Positions 1 to 8,287 of a stretch of 23,224 bases of DNA are shown here, one piece after another (position 1 is the stretch's first letter; each line of letters opens with the position of its first letter). The translations under genes and the position numbers were made by a program. This DNA comes from JBBRLG01 sp038231495 (lineage in GTDB: Bacteria > Planctomycetota > Planctomycetia > Gemmatales > Gemmataceae). The stretch is taken from NCBI GenBank assembly GCA_038231495.1, contig JBBRLG010000040.1, forward strand, positions 1 through 23,224, read 5' to 3'. The notes beneath the pieces were generated by a model. It saw only the letters and a program-made list of their open reading frames with translations, was not told the DNA's origin and made no database searches.

Positions 1-46
1 GGGCCTGGGCTTCGAGTTCCGGCGTGAGCGGTTGCTGCACAGACAT
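1..46 (-). CDS. 5' end of an unidentified minus-strand gene (cut by window edge)
   Basis: An ATG at 46 reads leftward as MSVQQPLTPELEAQA and runs off the window. A good Shine-Dalgarno sequence (AAGGAG) lies 6 nt upstream of the ATG, which is the main reason to call it. Only 15 codons are visible, so no family can be named. The gene is divergent from the tandem array that starts at 247, so the roughly 200 bp between them should hold both promoters. No clear promoter boxes were recognised there. Confidence 0.6.
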   Translation of the reverse strand, partial: MSVQQPLTPELEAQA

Positions 47-246
47 GCTCGGCTCCTTGGCTAACGGGAGTAAATTGCCAGGCGAACGCGCCTTTGTCGT
101 TTTGTGTACAAAAATACCACCAACTTTTCAGCTGCTCACACAATCCGCAAGCGGCAATAACTCGGTCCTTGCAACCGCCGGAAAGGGGTCGTAGGATGGG
201 AAACAATCCAAAGCCCGCCCCTGTGGTAACGTCGAGGTACCGTCTC

Positions 247-1653
247 ATGGCGCGATTCCTTCTTGCCGTCGGTGCGCTGTTCCTGACGGCAGCGCTGGCC
301 CCTGCCCAGGACGAAGAGCCGGGGGCTTTGTACCCCGTCCCGCTGCCGTCGCCCGCGCTGAAATACCGGCTGCTGCCGGACCTGCGCAACCAGACGGCGG
401 GCGATGCCTTGCCCGTCTACTTTGAAGCCATTGAAAAGCTCGCGCCGGTAATCAAAGAACGGTACGCCATGCGCCCGGACAACCCCTTTCAACGGTGGGC
501 CACGACGCCCTTGAAGGAGTTGCCGCGCGACGAGGTGCGCAAAGCCCTCGAACCGTACCAGCCGACGCTCGACCTCGTCGACAAGGCCGCCCGCCGCGAG
601 CGCTGCCGGGGCGAAGCGCCGGCCGAACCCGCCAAGAACAAGGTCGTCCGGTTTCCGGAGCAGTTCTACCTCGACGAAATGGCAACCTTGCTGGCGGTGC
701 AAGCGCGGCTCCATCTGGCCGACGGCAACCTGGACGCGGCCGCCCACACGCTGCAAACGGGTCTCTCCTTCGCCCGCCAGGTCGGCGAATTGCCGCGGCT
801 GGAATACGTCGAAATCGGCACGACGATCGCCGTGGCCATGCTGCGGCAAATCGAGGACTTCGTGCAGCAGCCGAAGGCACCGAACCTCTACTGGGCGCTG
901 ACCGACTTGCCCCGGCCGTTGATCGACGCGCATCAGGGCGTGCAAGGCAGCCGCCTGGAGCGCTACCGCCTGTTCCCCGGACTCGAAGAAGTCGCGAGAA
1001 ACCTCGACGCCGGCCCGCTGCCGGAAGAACAGGTGCAAGCCTGGGGCCTGTCGCTCCTCCGCTACCTGCCGAGACGGAATCTCTTTGACCTGCAACAAAG
1101 GGCCGCGCTGACCCGCCGCCTCACCGACCGGCACGAGGACAACAAAAAAAACCTGATCGCCGCGGGCCGTCCGAAGGAGAAGGTGGAGGCGATGCCGCAC
1201 GTGCAGGTCGCGCTGCTGGCCGACCACCACGCCTACGCCGTAATGCGGGACGAGCAGATAAAGTGGTACGGCGAGCCGTTCGACAAGATCGCCGACCGTC
1301 TCGACGCGCTGGAAAGCAAGGAGGCGAAAAGTGTCGCGGACAACAGCCTGGTGCCGATCGACGTGTTTGGGATTTTTAAGGTTTACTGGGCACGCGCCGC
1401 GCTGGAGCGCAGGATAAACCTGTTGCGCTGTGTGGAGGCGGTGCGGGCCTACGCCGCGGCGCACGACGGCAAGCTGCCCGCGTCGCTGAACGATGTCAAG
1501 GATGTGCCGATCCCGCTCGACCCCGTGACCGGCAAGCCGTTTGAATACAAGGTTGCCGGCGGCAAGGCGACGTTCGAGACGCCCGAAGTGCCGCGCGCGA
1601 GCCGCCGCAACTTCGACGACCTTACCTACGAGTTTGTTATCAAGCGTCCCTGA
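247..1653 (+). CDS. Secreted protein of unknown function, tandem paralogue 1 of 5
   Basis: This 468 aa protein has a typical signal peptide (hydrophobic core, then APA before QDEE at about residue 20). I do not recognise a function. The mature part is mostly helical and carries motifs shared by all five array members: ALKYRLLPDLRNQTAG near the N-terminus, FVQQPKAPNLYWAL in the middle, GRPKEKVEAMPHVQ at about two thirds, and a C-terminal block with LLRCVEAVRAYAAAHDGKLP (Cys395) followed by PLDPVTGKPFEY. That block resembles the DP-G-Y ending of GspG-type pseudopilins, by eye only. The start at 247 is chosen because GAGGT lies 8 nt upstream and because it places the signal peptide at the terminus. 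The frame is open back to 94, with another ATG at 196. Paralogue 2 begins 32 nt downstream, so co-transcription is likely. Confidence 0.85.
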   Translation: MARFLLAVGALFLTAALAPAQDEEPGALYPVPLPSPALKYRLLPDLRNQTAGDALPVYFEAIEKLAPVIKERYAMRPDNPFQRWATTPLKELPRDEVRKALEPYQPTLDLVDKAARRERCRGEAPAEPAKNKVVRFPEQFYLDEMATLLAVQARLHLADGNLDAAAHTLQTGLSFARQVGELPRLEYVEIGTTIAVAMLRQIEDFVQQPKAPNLYWALTDLPRPLIDAHQGVQGSRLERYRLFPGLEEVARNLDAGPLPEEQVQAWGLSLLRYLPRRNLFDLQQRAALTRRLTDRHEDNKKNLIAAGRPKEKVEAMPHVQVALLADHHAYAVMRDEQIKWYGEPFDKIADRLDALESKEAKSVADNSLVPIDVFGIFKVYWARAALERRINLLRCVEAVRAYAAAHDGKLPASLNDVKDVPIPLDPVTGKPFEYKVAGGKATFETPEVPRASRRNFDDLTYEFVIKRP

Positions 1654-1685
1654 CGGCCTTCCCCCGGACGCCGAGGAACGGTTTC

Positions 1686-3119
1686 ATGAAACGCACCTCC
1701 TTTGCGCTGGTCATCGCGTTTGCGACGGTGGCGCAGGCTCACGCCCAGGACGCTGGGCCTTATCCGACGACCTTGCACCCAGCGCCCCTACCGTCGCCGG
1801 CGTTAAAGTACCGCTTGTTGCCCGACCTGCGCAATCAGACCGCGGGCAACGCAGTGCCGCTGTGGGAAGAGGCCATCGCTAAACTCAAGCCGTTGAAACG
1901 CGATTTCGACGAGCGGCCGAAGTGGCGCGAACTCTTCCTGAAGTGGTCCGAGACGCCAATCAAGGAATTGCCGCGGGAAGAGGTGCGCAAGGCGCTTGAA
2001 CCGTACAAGGAAGTGTTGGACCTCATCGACCGAGCCGCGCGGCGCGAGCATTGCGATTGGGACATGCCCCAGCGCATGCGCAAGCGCGGCCTGAACGCCC
2101 TGTTGCCCGAAGTCCAGGAATTGCGGGAGATGGCGCTGTTGTTGTCGGTGTGCGCCCGACTGGAAATCGCGGACGGCGACCTGACGCGGGCGGCCCGCAC
2201 GCTGCAAACCGGCCTGGCACTGGCCAAGCAGACGGGCGAACAGCCCACGCTCATCAACTACCTCGTCGGCACGGCGATCGCGCAAATCATGCTGCGGCAG
2301 GTGGACGACTTCGTGCAGCAGCCCAAGGCGCCGAACCTCTACTGGGCGTTAACGGATTTACCGCAACCGCTAATCGACCCCGGCAAGGGTTTCGAGGCCG
2401 AGCGCATCGTCGTGGCAGCGACCTTCCCCGGCATCGCCGAGGCGATGGTCGATCTGAACGCCGGGCCGATCTCCGAAGAGCAAGTGCAAGGGTGCGTGCA
2501 GGTGTTGGTGCCCCCGGACCAGGCGGGACGATTCGATTTGATCCAGAAGAAGCAACGACTCGCGAAGTACGTCGCCGACCACTACGACGAGAACAAGAAA
2601 GTCTTGCTCGCCCAGGGTCGGCCCCAGGAAAAAGTCGAGTCCATGCCGCACGTCCAGGTCGCACTTCTGGCGGACATCAATGCCTTCGACCAGATGATGG
2701 ACGAGCAGATGAAGTGGTATAATGAGCCGTATTACAAGGTGGCCAAGCAACTCGACCAGGCGGCGCGCCTGCTCCAGACGCCGCCGCGGGGCAAGACTGT
2801 TTTGCCGGAAGAGAGCTATATCTTCCTGGCAACGACCGTCAACAAGGTCTTCAAGGCCCGCGCCAGGCTGGAGCGCAAGCTGAACCTGCTGCGGTGCGTC
2901 GAGGCGGTGCGGGCCTACGCCGCGGCACACGACGGCAAGCTGCCCGCGTCGTTGAACGACATCAAGGACGTGCCGATCCCGCTCGACCCCGTGACCGGCA
3001 AGCCGTTTGAATACCAGGCGACCGGCGACAAGGCGCTACTCCAAGCGCCCGCGGTGTTCAAGGAAGTGACGCCGAGCTTCCCCGAAGTCGCTTACGAGAT
3101 CACCATCAAGCGTTCCTGA
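1686..3119 (+). CDS. Secreted protein of unknown function, tandem paralogue 2 of 5
   Basis: A 477 aa protein with a signal peptide (cleavage probably after AHA, about residue 20). It has the full set of family motifs: LPSPALKYRLLPDLRNQTAG, EHCDW, LQTGLALAKQTGEQPTLINY, FVQQPKAPNLYWAL, GRPQEKVESMPHVQ and the C-terminal LLRCVEAVRAYAAAHDGKLP block (Cys404). The N-terminal and middle parts are closest to paralogue 3 (both have LINYLVG and AIAQIMLRQVDDF). The last 75 residues are nearly those of paralogue 1. The ATG follows GAGGA with suitable spacing. The function is not known. The family appears to be planctomycete-specific, but that is from memory. A 176 nt spacer with an inverted repeat separates it from paralogue 3. 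Confidence 0.88.
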   Translation: MKRTSFALVIAFATVAQAHAQDAGPYPTTLHPAPLPSPALKYRLLPDLRNQTAGNAVPLWEEAIAKLKPLKRDFDERPKWRELFLKWSETPIKELPREEVRKALEPYKEVLDLIDRAARREHCDWDMPQRMRKRGLNALLPEVQELREMALLLSVCARLEIADGDLTRAARTLQTGLALAKQTGEQPTLINYLVGTAIAQIMLRQVDDFVQQPKAPNLYWALTDLPQPLIDPGKGFEAERIVVAATFPGIAEAMVDLNAGPISEEQVQGCVQVLVPPDQAGRFDLIQKKQRLAKYVADHYDENKKVLLAQGRPQEKVESMPHVQVALLADINAFDQMMDEQMKWYNEPYYKVAKQLDQAARLLQTPPRGKTVLPEESYIFLATTVNKVFKARARLERKLNLLRCVEAVRAYAAAHDGKLPASLNDIKDVPIPLDPVTGKPFEYQATGDKALLQAPAVFKEVTPSFPEVAYEITIKRS

Positions 3120-3142
3120 CGTTGTTTTCCCCTAACCGTTCA

Positions 3143-3244
3143 CTCCCCCCCTTACGAAGGGGGGGCAGGGGGGGTGGAGTTAAAGCCAGGACGCAGTACC
3201 TCAACCGAGCTTAACCCCTCGACCCCCCCTTCGTAAGGGGGGGA
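3143..3244. repeat. Inverted repeat, 22 bp perfect arms, in array spacer
   Basis: Arms 3143-3164 and 3223-3244 are exact reverse complements, and both contain the core CCCTTACGAAGGGG set within long C and G runs. They enclose 58 nt. The G/C-run style is that of dispersed intergenic repeats common in planctomycete genomes. It could form a long hairpin in the transcript between paralogues 2 and 3 and so act as an attenuator or stabiliser, but no T-tract marks it as a terminator. Confidence 0.8.
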
Positions 3245-3295
3245 GAAATTGGCGGTAAACGGTTTCGTTTTCCCGTCACACCAAGGACCTGGCTC

Positions 3296-4744
3296 ATGCC
3301 GCGTTTTGTCCTCTCCCTCGTGGCCGTGGCGCTGACGGCGACTCTCGTCCGAGCCGAGGCTGAAGGGCCATTCAAGGTAACCCTGCACCCCGCGCCCCTG
3401 CCGTCGCCAGCGTTGAAGTACCGCCTGTTGCCCGACCTGCGCAGCCAGACCGCGGGCAACGCGGTGCCGCTGTACGAGGACGCCATCGGCAAACTCAAGC
3501 CGTTACAGCGCGACCCCGACGAACAGCCGAAATGGCAGGAACACTTCCCGAAGTGGCTCGAAATGCCGCTCAAGGATTTGCCGCGCGACGAGGTGCGCAA
3601 GGCACTCGAACCGTACAAGGAAATCCTGGAGCTGGCGGAGAAGGCCGCGCGCCGCGAGTATTGCGACTGGGAGTTGGCCAAGCGGATTAGCAAGGGCGGC
3701 CTCGCGCGGATGCGCGACCTCGGCACGTTGCTGCCCGAAGTGCAGTTCATCCGCGAAATGGGCACCTTGCTCGCCGTGCGTGCCCGGCTGGAAATCGCCG
3801 ACGGCGATTTGACACGGGCGGTGCGCACGTTGCAAACCGGCCTGGCGATGGCCAAGCAGATCGGCGAACAGCCGACGCTTATCAACTACCTGGTCGGTGC
3901 GGCAATCGCGCAAATCATGTTGCGGCAAGTGGACGACTTCGTGCAGCAGCCGAAAGCGCCGAACCTCTACTGGGCGTTGGCGGACTTGCCGCAACCCACG
4001 ATCGACCCGCGCAAGGCCTTCGAGGGCGAGCGCCTGTGCGTTTTCGCCAACTTTCCCGGCATCGGCGAGGCGATGGCGGACCTGAACGCGGGGGCGATCA
4101 CCATGGAACAAGTGCAAGGCTGCGTCAAGGTCCTGGTCGGCGGCTCGGACGCCCTGGACGTGAAAACGGTCCAGCGCAAGTTGCGACTGACGCAATTCGT
4201 CACCGCCCATTACGAAGACAACAAAAAAGTGCTGCTCGCCCAGGGCCGGCCGAAAGACAAGGTCGCGGCCATGCCACACATCCAGGTCGGGCTAATGGCC
4301 GAGTTGAGCGATTACGAGCAGATGTGGGACGATCAGATGAAGTGGTGCAACGAGCCGTACTATCAGGTGGCCGAGCGCCTGGACGCGGCGTATAAGGCGG
4401 CCAAGGCCCAACCCCCGAAGCCGAGCATTTTGCCGGACGACGGCTTCGCCCTCCTGGTGCCGGCCGTCAGCAAAGTCGTCCGGGCACGCCCTCGACTCCA
4501 GCGCAAGATCGATATTTTGCGTTGCGTTGAGGCGATCCGCGCTTACGCCGCCGGCCATGAGGGCAAGCTGCCCGCGTCGCTGGACGACATCAAGGACGTG
4601 CCGATCCCGCTCGACCCCGCGACTGGCAGAGCGTTCGCGTACAAGGTGGTCGGCGACAAGGCGCTGCTCACGGCGCCCGCGGTGATTAAGGAAATGACGC
4701 CAGCCTTTACTGAAGTGGCGTATGAAATCAGGGTCGAGCGGTAG
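3296..4744 (+). CDS. Secreted protein of unknown function, tandem paralogue 3 of 5
   Basis: A 482 aa protein with a signal peptide (cleavage about residue 20, VRA before EAEG). It shares the family motifs ALKYRLLPDLRSQTAG, EYCDW, LQTGLAMAKQIGEQPTLINY, FVQQPKAPNLYWAL, GRPKDKVAAMPHIQ and the C-terminal ILRCVEAIRAYAAGHEGKLP block (Cys410) with PLDPATGRAFAY. It is the closest relative of paralogue 2 through the first three quarters but has drifted in the C-terminal block. AAGGA 8 nt before the ATG supports this start. No enzymatic motif is seen. The 546 nt downstream spacer is the largest break in the array, so paralogues 4 and 5 may be transcribed separately. Confidence 0.88.
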   Translation: MPRFVLSLVAVALTATLVRAEAEGPFKVTLHPAPLPSPALKYRLLPDLRSQTAGNAVPLYEDAIGKLKPLQRDPDEQPKWQEHFPKWLEMPLKDLPRDEVRKALEPYKEILELAEKAARREYCDWELAKRISKGGLARMRDLGTLLPEVQFIREMGTLLAVRARLEIADGDLTRAVRTLQTGLAMAKQIGEQPTLINYLVGAAIAQIMLRQVDDFVQQPKAPNLYWALADLPQPTIDPRKAFEGERLCVFANFPGIGEAMADLNAGAITMEQVQGCVKVLVGGSDALDVKTVQRKLRLTQFVTAHYEDNKKVLLAQGRPKDKVAAMPHIQVGLMAELSDYEQMWDDQMKWCNEPYYQVAERLDAAYKAAKAQPPKPSILPDDGFALLVPAVSKVVRARPRLQRKIDILRCVEAIRAYAAGHEGKLPASLDDIKDVPIPLDPATGRAFAYKVVGDKALLTAPAVIKEMTPAFTEVAYEIRVER

Positions 4745-5290
4745 CTCTTACTCCCCTCTCCCCTTGGGGGAGAGCGGCCGGGGGTGAGGGGTTGGACCGC
4801 CCGCGGCTTCATTCCTCACCCCCAACCCCTCTCCCCCAAGGGGCTTTGCACAAAAAAGGGTTTTCGATAGAGCTTTGCGCCTCTGCCGGAAGACGGTGGT
4901 GGAGTGGCGAACGGGCCTGGTTCAAACGCGGGTGGCAACGGAAGGAGCCGGGGTTCCCGGACGTGGCGCGGCGGTGCCTCCGGGGGGACGAATGCTTGAA
5001 GTCATTGCCCGGCCAGAAGTTGCGCCTTGGGAAATTCGTTCGGGGGGGTGTGTGGGTTGGCGAATGAAACGAATTCCACTGGTTGCCGCGCGCGGGCCGC
5101 TTTTGAACCCGGTCCGCCAACCGGGCAGGACTGCAAGGTCATTGGCGGACTCGCCTAGCTGCCAAAATGACATTTTTGTGCAAAGCCCCCCAAAGGGAGA
5201 GGGGAGTAAAGGCAATCCCTCGTCCCCAATCTCTCTCCCCCAGGAAAGAAGAAGCAAACGGCAGCAATTACCGATTTCGGAGTTCCTTCC
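4745..5290. other. Gene-free array spacer made of nested repeats
   Basis: No credible gene lies here. The spacer begins with a G/C-run inverted repeat: the segment near 4761-4790 pairs with that near 4813-4843, about 30 nt per arm with a few mismatches. A MITE-like element of about 350 bp follows, then a further copy of the same purine/pyrimidine-run repeat type (about 5191-5250). The last 40 nt hold the ribosome binding site of paralogue 4 (GGAG at 5279-5282). Open frames crossing the element are low-complexity and read through the repeats. Confidence 0.75.
4840..5189. mobile_element. MITE-like element, about 350 bp, 17 bp terminal inverted repeats
   Basis: The left end (4840-4856, GGGGCTTTGCACAAAAA) is the exact reverse complement of the right end (5173-5189). 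Nothing inside encodes a recognisable transposase, so it is either non-autonomous or the decayed remains of an IS. The flanks are arms of a C-run repeat (CCCCCAA on the left, CCCCAAAGGG on the right). A short target duplication such as CCCCAA is possible, but homopolymer runs make the exact boundaries ambiguous by a few bases. The element appears inserted into an older dispersed repeat within the array. Confidence 0.6.
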
Positions 5291-6733
5291 ATGTCCCGGA
5301 CCTATCCTTCCCTCGCCCTCGTGTTGCTGCTGGCCGGCGTCGCCCCGGCGCAGGACGACCGGTCCAAACCGGTCGCGATAACCCTGCACGCGCCGCAGCC
5401 GGCGTTGCGCAAATTGCAATACCCCTTGCTCGTCCCGGTGGCCGAACAGCGGCCCGGTAATGCCATCACTGACTACAAGGAGGCGAACAAAAAGCACCAG
5501 GAACTCCGCAAGGACGAAGGTTACACCGCCTACGAGGAGAAGCTGGCCGCCTGGCAGGCACTGCCGCTGGCGGAACTGCCGCGCAAGGAAATGGCCGCGT
5601 TTTTCAAACAGTATGCGGAAGTCTTCGCCGCCATCGAGGCCGGAGCGCACCGCGAACACGCCGACTGGGAGCATCTGGAAGGCCTGCGAAAAAAAGGCGT
5701 CGCATCGCTTCTCGGCGAAGACATCCAGCGGGTGCGCGGTTTGATCCGACTGGTGGCCCTGCGCATCCGCTTCCACCTGGCCGAGGGCAAGATCGACCGG
5801 GCGTTGAAAGACCTGCAAACGGGCTTCACGATGGCGCGGCACACCGGTGAGTCGCCGACGTTGATCGGCTCCTTGGTCGGCGTCGCACTCGAGGGGATCA
5901 TGCTGAACGAGATGGAGGAAGTCCTACGACAACCGGGCGTGCCGAACCTGTACTGGGCGCTGGGCGACGTGCCGGCTTCGGTCGGCACGTTTCAGAAGCC
6001 GCTGCAGGCCGAACGCGTGTCCGTGTACGGCTCCTTTCCCGGCTTCCTGGAAACGGCTACCGATCTCGACGCCGGGCCGATCACCGCGGAGCAAGTCCAG
6101 AGTTGTGTCAAGGCGCTTTCCTTGATTCAGGACCGCCAGTTGCAAGGGCTGCGCGCCGTGGCCAACGACCTACAGATGGGCCTCGCGATCGAGAAGAAAC
6201 ACGAGGCGGCCAAGAAGACCCTGGTCGCGGCGGGCCGGCCGAAGGTCAAAGTAGACGCGATGCCGCACGTCCAGGTCGCGATCCTGCACGCCCTGCTGGT
6301 CTACGACCAGATGCTCGATGAAATGCAGGCGGCGTTACAGCTGCCGCCGGGGCAGATCATGCCCCGCTTCAACGAGTTGGAAAAACAGCGGAAGAGCGAC
6401 CCGACCGGCGACGACATCCCTGCCCTCCCGCTCGCAAAACTCGCGTTGCCCGGGGTGGGCAAGGTGTACCGCGCCCACCTGCGGAACGACCGGCGCTTTG
6501 CCGTCCTGCGGTGTGTCGAGGCGCTGCGCCTGTACGCCGCGGCCCACGACGGCAAGTTCCCCGCCGCGCTCAAGGACGTGAAAGAGGTCGCCGTCCCGAT
6601 TGATCCGGGAACGAGCAAGGACCTTGAATACCGGCTGGCGGGCGACACGGCGACGCTGCGTTTGCCGTCGCTGGCCGGCGAGACCAACGCCTATCCGTTC
6701 GCGATGTCGTACGAACTGACGTTCAAGCGCTGA
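5291..6733 (+). CDS. Secreted protein of unknown function, tandem paralogue 4 of 5
   Basis: A 480 aa protein with a signal peptide (APA before QDD at about residue 20). It is a divergent member of the array family: the N-terminal motif is now KLQYPLLVPVAEQRPGNA, the CDW motif reads HADW (cysteine lost), and the middle reads QPGVPNLYWALGDVP. It keeps FPGFLETATDLDAGPITAEQ, GRPKVKVDAMPHVQ and the C-terminal VLRCVEALRLYAAAHDGKFP block (Cys408) with the variant PIDPGTSKDLEY. GGAG 8 nt upstream supports the ATG. Paralogue 5 follows after 23 nt, so the two are probably one transcription unit. The function is unknown. Confidence 0.86.
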   Translation: MSRTYPSLALVLLLAGVAPAQDDRSKPVAITLHAPQPALRKLQYPLLVPVAEQRPGNAITDYKEANKKHQELRKDEGYTAYEEKLAAWQALPLAELPRKEMAAFFKQYAEVFAAIEAGAHREHADWEHLEGLRKKGVASLLGEDIQRVRGLIRLVALRIRFHLAEGKIDRALKDLQTGFTMARHTGESPTLIGSLVGVALEGIMLNEMEEVLRQPGVPNLYWALGDVPASVGTFQKPLQAERVSVYGSFPGFLETATDLDAGPITAEQVQSCVKALSLIQDRQLQGLRAVANDLQMGLAIEKKHEAAKKTLVAAGRPKVKVDAMPHVQVAILHALLVYDQMLDEMQAALQLPPGQIMPRFNELEKQRKSDPTGDDIPALPLAKLALPGVGKVYRAHLRNDRRFAVLRCVEALRLYAAAHDGKFPAALKDVKEVAVPIDPGTSKDLEYRLAGDTATLRLPSLAGETNAYPFAMSYELTFKR

Positions 6734-6756
6734 CAAGAACCAAGTGGAGACCCGCA

Positions 6757-8187
6757 ATGAAGCGTTCCTTCCTGGCCATCGGCCTGTGCCTGGCCTTCGC
6801 GCCAGTTGCCTCGGCCCAGCGGCAGCCCGGCGACCCGATCAAGCTGACCGTCGAACCGGCCAAAGCGTCGGCCCGGCCCCTGAAGTACGCCTTCGCGTTC
6901 GAGATACTTGCCCTGAAGACCGGCAACGCCGCCGACGATTACAAGGCGGCGGGCAAGCTTTACAAGGACGCCCGCGGCAGCGAAGGCTCGGCGTACGAAG
7001 ACCAGTTCGAGGCGTGGCTCAACGGCGACTTGAAGGACTTTCCTACCAAGGAGGTGGAAGCGTTTTTCACGACCAACAAGGCAATCATGCCGCTGGTGGA
7101 GGCGGGGGGCCGGCGGGAGCTGTGCGACTGGGGCCACCGCGAAAAGTTGCGCAAACAGGGCTTCAACCTGACCATCCCGGAAATCCAGGAGATGCGTTAT
7201 CTGATTCGTGTGGTCGCCGTCCATAGCCGTTTGAACCTGGCGAAAGGGAAGATCGACGAGTCGTTGCGGGACGTACGCCTGGGCCTGGTCATGGCCCGCC
7301 ACACCAACGAATCGTCGCTCCTCATTAGCTCCCTGGTGGGGATTGCCCTGACGCAGGTGATGCTCAACCGCGTGGACGAGATCGTTCAGCAGCCGGGCGC
7401 CCCAAACCTGTCCGGAGCGCTGAGCGATTTGCCCGCGCCGTACATCCCGTTGCGCAAGGCGCTCGAGTGCGAGCGGATGTCCGTGTTCGGCAGCTTTCCG
7501 GGCATGGCCGACTGCATGGAAGACCTGAACGCCGGTCCGCTGACCGAGCAACAGGTGCAGGACTGCATCAAAACGATGGAGCAAGCGGAACCCCAATTCA
7601 AACAACCCGGCGTGAAGGAACTCATCGCCCTGAACGTGTCGTTGAAGCACGACAAGGCGAAGAAGGCCCTGATCGAGGCGGGCCGGCCCCGTGAGAAAGT
7701 GGAGGCCATGCCGCACTTCCAGGTGGCGCTGTTGCACTCCTTCCTGACCCTCGACCGCTACTACGACGATTTGCTGACGATGCAGAATCTGCCGTCGTGG
7801 GAGGCCTACGGCAAAAGCCAGGAGTTCGCCCGCAAGGTGCGCGACCTGGCGGCGAACGGAGAACCGGGCGGTCCCGCGCTGCCCCTGGCCCGGTACGTAC
7901 TGCCCGCCGTCGAAAAGATCCAGCGGGCGCAGCTCCGTGTGGACCGCCGCATCGCGGCGTTGCGCTGCGTCGAGGCAATCCGCCTGTACGCCGCGGCCCA
8001 CGACGGCAAGCTGCCCGCGCGGTTGACGGAGATCAAGGAAGCCACGCTTCCCGTCGATCCGCTGACCGGCAAGGCGTTCGAGTACGCGATGGTCGAAAAC
8101 ACGGCAGTGCTCAAGGGCGTGGTGCCGCCGGAGGAGAAAGAACGGCGGAACGAGTGGCTGACCTACGAGGTGACGATCCGGAAGTAG
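6757..8187 (+). CDS. Secreted protein of unknown function, tandem paralogue 5 of 5
   Basis: A 476 aa protein with a signal peptide (ASA before QRQ at about residue 20). It is the second divergent member: RPLKYAFAFEILALKTGNA at the N-terminus, LCDWGHREKL, QQPGAPNLSGALSDLP (the YW of NLYWAL replaced), FPGMADCMEDLNAGPLTEQQ, GRPREKVEAMPHFQ and the C-terminal ALRCVEAIRLYAAAHDGKLP block (Cys404) with PVDPLTGKAFEY. GGAG 7 nt before the ATG fixes the start. It shares more with paralogue 4 than with 1-3, for example RHT.ES in the middle helices and LYAAAHDGK. A LysR gene follows 100 nt downstream on the same strand. The function is unknown. Confidence 0.86.
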   Translation: MKRSFLAIGLCLAFAPVASAQRQPGDPIKLTVEPAKASARPLKYAFAFEILALKTGNAADDYKAAGKLYKDARGSEGSAYEDQFEAWLNGDLKDFPTKEVEAFFTTNKAIMPLVEAGGRRELCDWGHREKLRKQGFNLTIPEIQEMRYLIRVVAVHSRLNLAKGKIDESLRDVRLGLVMARHTNESSLLISSLVGIALTQVMLNRVDEIVQQPGAPNLSGALSDLPAPYIPLRKALECERMSVFGSFPGMADCMEDLNAGPLTEQQVQDCIKTMEQAEPQFKQPGVKELIALNVSLKHDKAKKALIEAGRPREKVEAMPHFQVALLHSFLTLDRYYDDLLTMQNLPSWEAYGKSQEFARKVRDLAANGEPGGPALPLARYVLPAVEKIQRAQLRVDRRIAALRCVEAIRLYAAAHDGKLPARLTEIKEATLPVDPLTGKAFEYAMVENTAVLKGVVPPEEKERRNEWLTYEVTIRK

Positions 8188-8287
8188 CGTGCAGAAAGAG
8201 GCCACGGCGACCCCCCCTCCCCTGGCAAAACAACGAAAAGCCGTTTATGCTCACGCTTAATCACCGCTTTTCTTGGGGACGCTTCCG

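Noticed and set aside
94..246. Upstream extension of paralogue 1 to a start at 94 or 196
   Set aside because: It would bury the signal peptide 17-51 residues inside the protein. The ATG at 247 has its own ribosome site and matches the starts of the other four copies.
3143..3244. Reading the G/C-run repeats as a CRISPR array
   Set aside because: There are only two arms in inverted orientation, with no regular spacers and no cas genes in the window.
4875..5381. 168-codon frame through the MITE-like element
   Set aside because: It runs across element and repeat boundaries, has no family resemblance, and its end overlaps the start of paralogue 4.
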